Shown here piece by piece: positions 6,488 to 12,254 of a stretch of 12,254 nucleotides of DNA. The notes under the pieces are model-generated. The model saw nothing but the letters and a program-made list of their open reading frames with translations. It was not told the origin of the DNA and did not search any database. The translations under genes and the position numbers were made by a program. This stretch comes from an uncultured Oscillospiraceae bacterium (GTDB taxonomy: Bacteria; Bacillota; Clostridia; Oscillospirales; Oscillospiraceae). Position 1 is the stretch's first letter. Every line of letters starts with the position of its first letter. Location: positions 1 to 12,254 of the forward strand of contig CAAEKI010000210.1 in the NCBI GenBank assembly GCA_900756495.1. The letters are read 5' to 3'.

Positions 6488-7735
6488 TCACGATAAAAGC
6501 GCTTTGTATTCCTCTGCGATCCGTACCCGTCCCACCGCAGAGAGGGCAGCCTTCTCAAAGTCAAACATCTCTCCGGCCAGCTTCCGCACATCTTCTGTGG
6601 TTACAGCGTCATAGGCTTCAATAATCTCGTCGGCATTCATAACCCTTCCCTGCAGGAGCTCTCCGCGCCCCAGCTCGCTCATATGTGATTGGGTAGACTC
6701 CAGCCCCAGAATTACATTTGCCTTCGACTGCTCCCTCGCACGATCCAACTCCGCCTGCGTCACACCTCCCGATGCAAACTCACGCACCGCGGCCGCAATG
6801 GCAGCAAGGGCCTCCGCTTCAGTCTCCCGCCCCAAAGCGGTATAGATGGCAAAAAGTCCCGTCTCCGTATGTCCTGCACCATAGGAATAGATGGAATAGC
6901 ACAGCCCTCTTTTCTCCCGCACCTCCTGCCACAGCCGGGAAGACATACCGCTGCCCAGAATGGTGGAGAGAAGCTGAAGGGCGAAGCGGCGATCATCCCC
7001 ATAAGGAATGCTTGGGAATGCCAGCGTCAGGTGATTCTGCTCCAGAGCCTTTTTCTTGACTGTAAACGCCGGGCGGTAGACCGCAGACCGGATCTTCTCG
7101 GCTCCGCCTCCTTTCAGCATGCCAAAGCTCTCCCTCAGGGCATCTACATCCCGCTGCTGGAAACTGCCTGCCAGCGCCACAACAATACTACCCGGGGTAT
7201 AGTGAGCCTGCATATAGGACCGGAGGTGTTCTCCCGTCATCCGCTCCAGAGTGGCCGGCCGCCCCAGAATTGGTCTTGCCAGCGCGGAACCCTTATAGAT
7301 AGCCGCGGTCAGGCGCTCGGCACTTAGATCCTCCGGATTATCCTCATACATGCCGATTTCCTCCAGAATAACGCCCCGCTCAGTGTGGACGTCCCCTTCA
7401 TCAAAGCGGGAATGAAAGAGCATATCGCATAGGATGTCGGCGCATTTGGGCAGATGGGTATCCAGTACCCGTCCATAAAAGCAGGTGCACTCCTTGGTTG
7501 TAAAGGCGTTGATCTGCCCTCCGATGGCATCCATCTCCTCGGCAAGCTGGGCAGCCGTACGCCGGTCTGTCCCCTTAAAAACCATATGTTCAATGAAGTG
7601 CGCTGTTCCGCTCTCTTCCGCCTTCTCATGACGGGAACCGGTACCCACCCAGATCCCCAGGGAGGCCGAGCGCACTCCCGGAACAGCCTCAGTCAGGATG
7701 CGCACTCCGTTGGGGAGGACAATTTTTTCATACAT
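6488..7735 (-). CDS. M16-family zinc metallopeptidase (MlpA/YmxG-like processing protease)
   Basis: A 415-residue cytoplasmic peptidase of the insulinase/mitochondrial-processing-peptidase family. It carries the inverted zinc motif HFIEH at 46-50 (His46, Glu49, His50), and the third ligand Glu126 lies 76 residues after the second histidine, as the family requires. The C-terminal half (about 170-415) is the non-catalytic M16 domain, with the SGMSSRLWQEVREKRGLCYSIYSY block near 264-287. Length is normal. The ATG at 7735 has GAGAGG at 7743-7748 with 7-nt spacing. In Bacillus a homologue (mlpA/ymxG) lies just after pnp; the same order here, with one extra gene between, supports orthology. No clear promoter precedes it within the 289-nt gap, so it may depend on readthrough from the SLH gene. 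Its physiological substrate is not known from the sequence. Confidence 0.93.
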   Translation of the reverse strand: MYEKIVLPNGVRILTEAVPGVRSASLGIWVGTGSRHEKAEESGTAHFIEHMVFKGTDRRTAAQLAEEMDAIGGQINAFTTKECTCFYGRVLDTHLPKCADILCDMLFHSRFDEGDVHTERGVILEEIGMYEDNPEDLSAERLTAAIYKGSALARPILGRPATLERMTGEHLRSYMQAHYTPGSIVVALAGSFQQRDVDALRESFGMLKGGGAEKIRSAVYRPAFTVKKKALEQNHLTLAFPSIPYGDDRRFALQLLSTILGSGMSSRLWQEVREKRGLCYSIYSYGAGHTETGLFAIYTALGRETEAEALAAIAAAVREFASGGVTQAELDRAREQSKANVILGLESTQSHMSELGRGELLQGRVMNADEIIEAYDAVTTEDVRKLAGEMFDFEKAALSAVGRVRIAEEYKALLS

Positions 7736-8024
7736 GCATTAACCTCTCAAATGTTCATCCGCCGGCACCTCGGTCCAGAGCGCCAGCCCCGCTTTCCTGG
7801 TGCAATGGATTGCTCCGCCTCTGTAGGCAACGGTACAGAAGCACTCTCTCCGCAGGGTGGGCGGTACAGTTCCCCTCTGTCAGCCTTTTTCTCGTCTCCT
7901 CTTCGGCTCATACCGACAGGGAGGGAAAAGCTGCCCATTCTTATTCCAGCCGGCAGAAGCAGACCGGCCCCCATTTACCCGAGCGGTTCTGCGTCTCCTT
8001 CAGTCTGCCCCTTTGGGGCACTGA
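7736..8024. other. 289-nt gap between the SLH gene and the M16 peptidase gene
   Basis: I see no convincing gene or promoter. It holds the peptidase RBS (7743-7748) and a small 6-bp hairpin (TGCCCC/GGGGCA, 8006-8020) just after the SLH stop, without a U-tract. A 75-codon minus-strand frame (7747-7974) is open but has no RBS and an arginine/glycine/proline-rich, non-family-like translation. GC content stays high, unlike the AT-rich 6388-6487 region. Confidence 0.5.
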
Positions 8025-9137
8025 TTACTTAAATCCCTGAGAAATTTCTCCCGTGGCCAGGTCCAGAGACATGGAACCGCCGGTCACGTTGACAAAATTC
8101 ACAGCAGTTTGGGCTGCATTCAGGTAAAAGCCGCTGGCATAACCCTTCACCAGATCTACAGTACGATAGGTGCCGTCTTTATAAAGAATGCGGAAGGCTG
8201 TATAGGTCTGCACTCCGCCCAGATAGCCCACATAGAGGACCGTGCAGGTGGGGGCATCGGCCCGGTAGAGTATGGAGGACCCATACGTTCCAAGGCGCGT
8301 CAGACGCTGAATCTGTTCATCGTAGCTGTACAGCGTACCTACGGTTCCCTTGGCACGCCCCTCCGGAGCCCTATCATACAGGCGCATGAAGGTGACAATA
8401 CACTGTTCCCTGGTATAGGTACCCAGAGGATCGAAGGTATTTTGTTCTTTCCCCTGCATCACCCCCCACTGTGCCAGGAGGGACACGCTGGAGGCAGCCC
8501 AGTCAGCCACACTGTTTTTGTCGGAAAATGTCAGGGCGCCGGCGGCGGGGAGGTTTGAGGCATAGCAGGTATAAGTCCGCTGAAGCATAGCTGCGGCCTC
8601 CTGCCGGGTAATGGCCCCATTGGGATGAAAGCTTGTAGCGCTCTCATTGGTTCCGTTGACAATGCCCAGGGCATAGGCTGCGTTGACAAATCCCCTGGTC
8701 TCTGTGTCCGACATATCCACGTCGCTGAATTTCTCCTGACTGGTAAAGGCCGTCCACCAGTGAAACGTCGTATTCACACCATCCGGATCATAGCTCTTCA
8801 GATCAAACGGCCTGCCGGTCCGGTCATTCTTTTTGTCACAATAATCGGTAAGAAAGTTTTCCACCTGATAGTTGGAGCCGGTGCCGTCCCCGCCTTTCGC
8901 ATTGGCGGGATAACCGTACTGGACCGCCAAAAAATAAATGGCAATCTCAGCAAACTCTGCCCGGGTAATCTCCTTTTGGTAATCCCCCTGGAGCTTCTCA
9001 GGCACGAAGCCCAGTTCCAGGGCCCGGTACACCTCGTCATTGGCCCAGGCAGAGGGGGCGTCCGCCGCAGCGGCGGCAGGGAGAAGAAGGGCGCACAGCA
9101 GTGCAGAGGACAATAATACGGAAATCAATCGTTTCAT
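8025..9137 (-). CDS. Exported SLH-domain protein of unknown function
   Basis: A 370-residue exported protein. Residues 1-25 are a signal peptide (MKRL, hydrophobic core, AAAAA/D). SLH-like repeats are visible at about 28-75 (WANDEVYRALELGFVPE, ITRAEFAEIAIYFL), 137-192 (FSDVD, AYALGIVNGTNESATSFHPNGAITRQEAAAMLQRTY) and 203-254 (FSDKNSVADWAASSVSLLAQWGVMQGK, TYTREQCIVTFMRLYD). SLH repeats usually anchor proteins to secondary cell-wall polysaccharide. An insertion of about 60 residues separates repeats 1 and 2, and the first repeat is divergent. The C-terminal 115 residues are beta-rich and not recognised. The ATG at 9137 is chosen over an upstream in-frame ATG at 9266 because it begins a signal peptide and has AAAGGAG at 9147-9153; a promoter also lies between the two. 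It sits between pnp and the M16 gene with its own promoter. Confidence 0.88.
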   Translation of the reverse strand: MKRLISVLLSSALLCALLLPAAAAADAPSAWANDEVYRALELGFVPEKLQGDYQKEITRAEFAEIAIYFLAVQYGYPANAKGGDGTGSNYQVENFLTDYCDKKNDRTGRPFDLKSYDPDGVNTTFHWWTAFTSQEKFSDVDMSDTETRGFVNAAYALGIVNGTNESATSFHPNGAITRQEAAAMLQRTYTCYASNLPAAGALTFSDKNSVADWAASSVSLLAQWGVMQGKEQNTFDPLGTYTREQCIVTFMRLYDRAPEGRAKGTVGTLYSYDEQIQRLTRLGTYGSSILYRADAPTCTVLYVGYLGGVQTYTAFRILYKDGTYRTVDLVKGYASGFYLNAAQTAVNFVNVTGGSMSLDLATGEISQGFK

Positions 9138-9161
9138 AGGATCAGGCTCCTTTCTTTCGTT

Positions 9162-9190
9162 ATCATACACGAAAATGGCCGTGGGGGCAA
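9162..9190 (-). promoter_or_regulatory. Promoter of the SLH-domain gene
   Basis: Minus strand: -35 TTGCCC at 9185-9190, a 17-nt spacer, and -10 TATGAT at 9162-9167. The predicted start near 9155 leaves a leader of only about 18 nt that begins almost at the AAAGGAG ribosome binding site. This promoter lies inside the longer frame starting at 9266, which argues against that start. Confidence 0.65.
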
Positions 9191-9271
9191 TATGCTCTTT
9201 CCACGGGCGCTTTCCCCGTCCAGCCAAGTGCCGCCGGAAACCGGCCCAGTCAGGCCAGGGTAGCAAAGCGT

Positions 9272-9318
9272 CAAAAACACCCCGGATGCAGCGCGCAATA
9301 TACGCTGCATCCGGGGTG
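9272..9318 (-). terminator. Rho-independent terminator after pnp
   Basis: Arms 9278-9293 and 9303-9318 form a perfect 16-bp GC-rich stem with a 9-nt loop. On the minus strand the stem is followed directly by TTTTT (9273-9277). It lies 30 nt beyond the pnp stop and separates pnp from the SLH gene. Confidence 0.92.
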
Positions 9319-9348
9319 CTTATTACAGGAGAGCCGCTCCTATTTCCT

Positions 9349-11499
9349 TTACTTCACAGCTTCGCCAGCGGCCTTCTTGGCTTTAATTTCCTTGATGGCA
9401 TCCCTGTAGGAGAGGTTAACGCGCCCCTTCTCGTCAATATCGGTAACCTTAACCCAGATCATGTCGCCGATATTGACCACGTCCTCCACCTTCTCCACCC
9501 GGTGATCAGCCAGCTTGGAGATATGGACCATGCCGTCCTTGCCCGGAGCAAGTTCCACAAAGGCGCCAAACTGGAGGATCCGGACTACCTTCCCGTAGTA
9601 GAGCTGTCCCACCTCGGGCACAAAGACGATGGTCTCAATCATCTTTTTGGCGGCGTCGCAGGATGCCTTGTCCACCCCGGCGATATAGATGGTGCCGTCG
9701 TCCTCGATGTCGATCTTGGCGCCCGAGTCTGCGGTAATCTTCTGGATCACCTTGCCGCCGGAACCGATGACCTCGCGGATCTTGTCCACGTCAATCTTCA
9801 TCTTGATCATCTTGGGTGCGGTCTCAGCCACCTCAGGCCGGGGCTCGGCAATCACAGGCAACATAATCTCATCCAGAATCGCATAGCGGGCGTCCCGGGT
9901 AATATCCAGGGCCTCCTTGATAATCTCATGGGTGAGGCCATCGTTTTTCAGGTCCATCTGGATGGCGGTAATACCCTTCTTCGTGCCGGCCACCTTAAAG
10001 TCCATCTCGCCGTGGAAGTCCTCCACGCCCTGGATGTCGATGAAGGTCTGGAAGGACCCGTCGTCATCTTGGATGAGGCCGGAGGAGATACCGGCCACAG
10101 GGGCCTTGATGGGAACACCGGCGTCCATCAGAGCCAGAGTAGAGCCACAGATGGATCCCTGGGAGGTGGAGCCATTGGAACTGAGCACCTCGGAGACCAC
10201 GCGAATCGCATAGGGGAACTCCTCAGCAGAGGGGAGGACAGGTTCCAGGGCCCGCTCAGCCAGAGCGCCGTGCCCCTTCTCCCGGCGGTTGGTGGACCGT
10301 GCGCCCCGGGCCTCGCCTACCGAGTAGGAGGGGAAGTTGTAGTGGTGCATATACCGCTTCTCGTCCTCCTCCCAGATAGTGTCCAGTTTCTGGCAGGCGG
10401 AGAGCGTATTCAGGGTACACACGCTGAGAACCTGGGTCTGGCCGCGGGTAAACATGCCCGAGCCGTGGACCCTGGGCAGAACCCCCACCTCGGCGGCCAG
10501 GGGACGAATCTCGTTTTTCTTACGGCCGTCTACCCGGTGGCCCTCCAGCAGCCATGCCTTGACAATTTTCTTCTGGAATTTATAGGTGAACTCCTCCAGG
10601 TACTTGTCCATGTCGGGGTACTGCTCCAGATACTTCTCATGCCACTTGTCGATCATGGCGTTCCACCGGGTCTCCCGGACGTTCTTGTCGTCGGTGTCCA
10701 TGGCGGCCTTGGCCTCGTCCATAAAGTTGGCCACAATGTCGTCGAAGAGCTCCTGATTGAAGTCGGCGTGCTCATACTCCATCTTGGGCTTGCCGATCTC
10801 GGCCACAATGCCGTTGATAAAGGCCACCTGCTTTTTGATCTCCTCGTGGGCCTTCACAATCCCCTCGTACATAATATCGTCGGGGATCTCCTTGGCGCCA
10901 GCCTCAATCATGACCACCTTGCCCTGGGTGGCGGCCACAGTCACGTCCATCTGGGAGGCGTGTTTCTGCTCCTGGTTGGGGTTGAGGACGATCTCGCCGT
11001 CCACATAGCCCACCTCCAGGCAGCCGATGGGGCCCGCCCAGGGGATCTCGGAGTAGCTCAGGCAGGCGGACACGCCGATCATGGCGGCCACCTCGGGGGA
11101 ACAGTCGTAGTCCACACTCATAACAGTGCAGGTCACTACCACGTCGTTGCGGAAGTCGTAGGGAAAGAGGGGCCGGATGGGCCGGTCAATGAGGCGGCTG
11201 GCCAACACGGCGGGGAGGGAGGGCTGGCCCTCGCGTCTCATAAAAGAGCCGGGGATACGGCCTACGGCGTACAGCTTCTCCTCAAAATCCACGCTCAGAG
11301 GGAAGAAGTCCACCCCGTCCCTGGGGCGGGGGCTGACGCAGACGGCCACCAGCACTGAGGTCTCTCCGTAGGTGACCATACAGGCGGCGTTTGCCAGCTC
11401 GGCCATTTTGCCTACCTCAATGGAGAGCGGCCGGCCGCACAGATCCATTTTATAGACCTTGTGATTCTTGAATTCCTTGTGGGTGATAATGGTTGACAT
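9349..11499 (-). CDS. pnp: Polyribonucleotide nucleotidyltransferase (PNPase)
   Basis: Phosphorolytic 3'-5' exoribonuclease of mRNA decay; the family acts as a trimer and releases nucleoside diphosphates. The 716-residue protein has the full domain set: first RNase PH domain (about 10-145, with FFPLSVDFEEKLYAVGRIPGSFMRREG), helical domain (about 240-310), second RNase PH domain (about 320-540) with SNGSTSQGSICGS at 441-453 and the active-site aspartates D488 and D494 in DIQGVEDFHGEMD, KH domain (about 565-620, GSGG at 579-582) and S1 domain (about 630-698, GKVVRILQFGAFVEL, GMVHISKL). The ATG at 11499 follows a strong AAAGGAGGA and starts the conserved sequence; a longer in-frame start at 11538 lies inside the leader hairpin and is unlikely. 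rpsO is upstream, the usual arrangement in bacteria. An 83-nt leader hairpin suggests post-transcriptional autocontrol. Confidence 0.98.
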   Translation of the reverse strand: MSTIITHKEFKNHKVYKMDLCGRPLSIEVGKMAELANAACMVTYGETSVLVAVCVSPRPRDGVDFFPLSVDFEEKLYAVGRIPGSFMRREGQPSLPAVLASRLIDRPIRPLFPYDFRNDVVVTCTVMSVDYDCSPEVAAMIGVSACLSYSEIPWAGPIGCLEVGYVDGEIVLNPNQEQKHASQMDVTVAATQGKVVMIEAGAKEIPDDIMYEGIVKAHEEIKKQVAFINGIVAEIGKPKMEYEHADFNQELFDDIVANFMDEAKAAMDTDDKNVRETRWNAMIDKWHEKYLEQYPDMDKYLEEFTYKFQKKIVKAWLLEGHRVDGRKKNEIRPLAAEVGVLPRVHGSGMFTRGQTQVLSVCTLNTLSACQKLDTIWEEDEKRYMHHYNFPSYSVGEARGARSTNRREKGHGALAERALEPVLPSAEEFPYAIRVVSEVLSSNGSTSQGSICGSTLALMDAGVPIKAPVAGISSGLIQDDDGSFQTFIDIQGVEDFHGEMDFKVAGTKKGITAIQMDLKNDGLTHEIIKEALDITRDARYAILDEIMLPVIAEPRPEVAETAPKMIKMKIDVDKIREVIGSGGKVIQKITADSGAKIDIEDDGTIYIAGVDKASCDAAKKMIETIVFVPEVGQLYYGKVVRILQFGAFVELAPGKDGMVHISKLADHRVEKVEDVVNIGDMIWVKVTDIDEKGRVNLSYRDAIKEIKAKKAAGEAVK

Positions 11500-11527
11500 G
11501 GCTTGTCCTCCTTTTTGTCGGTACGGA

Positions 11528-11610
11528 CAGAGCCCCACGGCTTTTTAGCACTTGAACATACGTCCGGCCCCCGGGCCCATGTTCAACTGCTAAAAAAGCG
11601 GCTGGCTCTG
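11528..11610 (-). promoter_or_regulatory. Long imperfect hairpin in the pnp leader
   Basis: Complementary blocks in order from the base: 11528-11534 with 11604-11610 (7 bp, CAGAGCC/GGCTCTG), an internal loop, 11540-11550 with 11588-11599 (11 bp with one bulged A), a C-C mismatch, then 11552-11559 with 11579-11586 (8 bp, TTGAACAT/ATGTTCAA), capped by a GC-rich 19-nt loop. It ends 28 nt before the pnp ATG. E. coli pnp mRNA has a leader stem cut by RNase III and then attacked by PNPase; this could be an equivalent. That function is inferred. Confidence 0.7.
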
Positions 11611-11643
11611 CCGCACACAGTCTGATGCATACAACAGCCGAAA

Positions 11644-11669
11644 GGGCGGCGCGGAAAACCACGCCGCCC
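11644..11669 (-). terminator. GC-rich hairpin after rpsO (attenuating terminator)
   Basis: Arms 11644-11654 and 11659-11669 form an 11-bp stem (one G-U pair on the RNA) around a four-base loop, 11 nt after the rpsO stop. Only three U residues follow on the minus strand, so termination is probably partial, letting some transcripts continue into pnp. It may also protect the rpsO mRNA 3' end. Confidence 0.65.
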
Positions 11670-11680
11670 CTATTTGTTTT

Positions 11681-11947
11681 TTACTTGCGAATGCCCAGCT
11701 TGGCGATGGTGGCGCGGTAGCGCTCCACATCCTTGTCCATCAGATAGTCCAGCATCTTGCGGCGCTTACCAATCATCTTGTACAGGCCGCGGCGGCTGTG
11801 GTTGTCATGCTTGTGGACCTTCAAATGCTCGGTCAGCTCGTTGATACGGGCAGTCAGAATGGCAATCTGCACCTCCGGAGAACCGGTATCGGTGGGGTGG
11901 GTGCGGTTGGCCTCAATGACGGCCGTCTTCTCGTCCTTGCGAATCAT
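11681..11947 (-). CDS. rpsO: 30S ribosomal protein S15
   Basis: An 88-residue ribosomal protein that binds a three-way junction of 16S rRNA early in assembly of the small-subunit platform. The sequence carries the S15 hallmarks: [53 protein letters not shown]. Length is normal. The ATG at 11947 is chosen: AAAGGTGG sits 8 nt before it, and the 88-aa length fits the family. A GTG at 11959 is in frame but is part of that ribosome binding site. pnp follows on the same strand. A clear promoter (12076-12104) and a structured leader lie upstream. Confidence 0.98.
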   Translation of the reverse strand: MIRKDEKTAVIEANRTHPTDTGSPEVQIAILTARINELTEHLKVHKHDNHSRRGLYKMIGKRRKMLDYLMDKDVERYRATIAKLGIRK

Positions 11948-11980
11948 GGTTCTTTCCACCTTTCGTTTTTCATACCCTCG

Positions 11981-12041
11981 GACTGAGTAGCGGGCGGGTG
12001 AATACCCGCCGGAACACGGGCTTATCTCCCGAAACTAAGTC
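11981..12041 (-). promoter_or_regulatory. Three-way-junction leader of rpsO (candidate S15 autoregulatory site)
   Basis: An outer stem pairs 11981-11988 with 12034-12041 (8 bp, one mismatch). Inside it are two hairpins: 11993-11999 with 12004-12010 (7 bp, 4-nt loop) and 12017-12020 with 12028-12031 (4 bp, 7-nt loop). This gives a three-way junction located 33 nt before the rpsO ATG. S15 binds such junctions in 16S rRNA, and Geobacillus S15 is known to bind a junction in its own mRNA leader. Autoregulation here is inferred from the fold. Confidence 0.65.
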
Positions 12042-12075
12042 GCGGGGCAATCTCGGCATCTTTACATGCTCTAGC

Positions 12076-12104
12076 ACTATACCATAGTTTTTCCCGGCTG
12101 TAAA
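12076..12104 (-). promoter_or_regulatory. Promoter of rpsO (and probably pnp)
   Basis: Minus strand: -35 TTTACA at 12099-12104, a 17-nt spacer, and -10 TATAGT at 12076-12081 preceded by TGG (extended -10). The start near 12069 gives a leader of about 120 nt that contains the three-way junction. Confidence 0.85.
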
Positions 12105-12145
12105 GAAAAAAATTACGAAAATATGGGATTCTTTTTTCCATGTCT

Positions 12146-12254
12146 CTAGGGCTTGTTTGAAAATTGGCGATGTGCCCAGCGGCGAGGGATTTTGGTCCGC
12201 TGGCAAGCAATTTTTTCGCCGGAATCCTGACGGATTTCAAGGAAAAATTGCGCC
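12146..12254. repeat. Cluster of inverted repeats, possible end of a small non-coding mobile element
   Basis: Stems: CCAGCGG 12176-12182 with CCGCTGG 12197-12203; GCAATTTTT 12207-12215 with AAAAATTGC 12243-12251, enclosing AATCC/GGATT (12223-12227 with 12232-12236). The left border reads CTAG (12146-12149) followed by GGCTTGTTTGAAAA, which resembles a terminal inverted repeat next to a short target duplication. The other end lies outside the window. No gene is visible here. Identity as a repeat element is a guess from structure. Confidence 0.35.

Noticed and set aside
6237..6491. 84-codon minus-strand frame after the M16 gene
   Set aside because: It runs through a hairpin and a promoter, has no family features, and lies in AT-rich spacer.
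7747..7974. 75-codon minus-strand frame before the M16 gene
   Set aside because: No RBS and an R/G/P-rich translation without recognisable features; kept only as a remark in the spacer entry.
9138..9266. N-terminal extension of the SLH protein to an ATG at 9266
   Set aside because: It contains the predicted promoter and the RBS, and would bury the signal peptide 43 residues inside the protein.
9040..11358. 772-codon plus-strand frame opposite pnp and the start of the SLH gene
   Set aside because: Its translation is low-complexity (rich in H, G, L, V and D), and it is antisense to unmistakable PNPase with all active-site motifs. It is an effect of high GC codon bias.
11500..11538. N-terminal extension of PNPase to 11538
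   Set aside because: It covers the RBS and part of the leader hairpin; PNPases begin near the ATG at 11499.
11970..12206. 78-codon minus-strand frame over the rpsO promoter and leader
   Set aside because: It overlaps the -35/-10 elements and the structured leader; the translation is not protein-like.

Overview
The window looks like chromosomal DNA from a GC-rich gut-type member of Clostridia, probably Oscillospiraceae or a close relative (Flavonifractor/Intestinimonas-like). This is inferred from the conserved rpsO-pnp-M16 peptidase order, the SLH and copper-amine-oxidase-type 'stalk' surface domains, the Clostridia-style DnaC loader, the strong AGGAGG-type ribosome binding sites and the sigma-A-type promoters. 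Species cannot be assigned from the sequence alone.

Left arm, plus strand (1-3160): the 3' part of a DnaC-family helicase loader, whose true start lies before the window. It is followed after 3 nt by a D12-class (Dam/DpnII-type) adenine methyltransferase, and then by a 433-residue protein with a PD-(D/E)XK-like motif that is very probably the cognate restriction endonuclease. The RBS of the nuclease gene overlaps the methylase stop codon. The pair therefore looks like a type II restriction-modification module sitting in a replication-gene operon. A 20-bp hairpin separates it from the convergent minus-strand genes.

Middle, minus strand (3173-6300): two consecutive CE1-like esterase genes. The upstream one (682 aa) has a signal peptide, two stalk-type repeats, a beta-rich middle region and an esterase domain. 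The second (314 aa) starts at a GTG 10 nt after the first stop, in a different frame, and has no signal peptide. A good promoter lies upstream of the pair.

Right arm, minus strand (6488-12104): transcription runs right to left through rpsO (S15), pnp (polynucleotide phosphorylase), an SLH-domain exported protein with its own promoter, and an M16 zinc peptidase. rpsO and pnp both carry structured leaders. The rpsO leader can fold into a three-way junction, as expected for S15 autoregulation. The pnp leader holds an 83-nt near-perfect hairpin resembling the RNase III/PNPase autoregulatory stem known in E. coli. A canonical terminator follows pnp.

The last ~110 nt, upstream of the rpsO promoter, hold a cluster of inverted repeats that may be one end of a small non-coding mobile or repeat element cut by the window edge. 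No CRISPR array, tRNA or rRNA was seen. The most interesting items are the restriction-modification pair behind dnaC, the split esterase pair, and the two structured ribosomal/RNase leaders.
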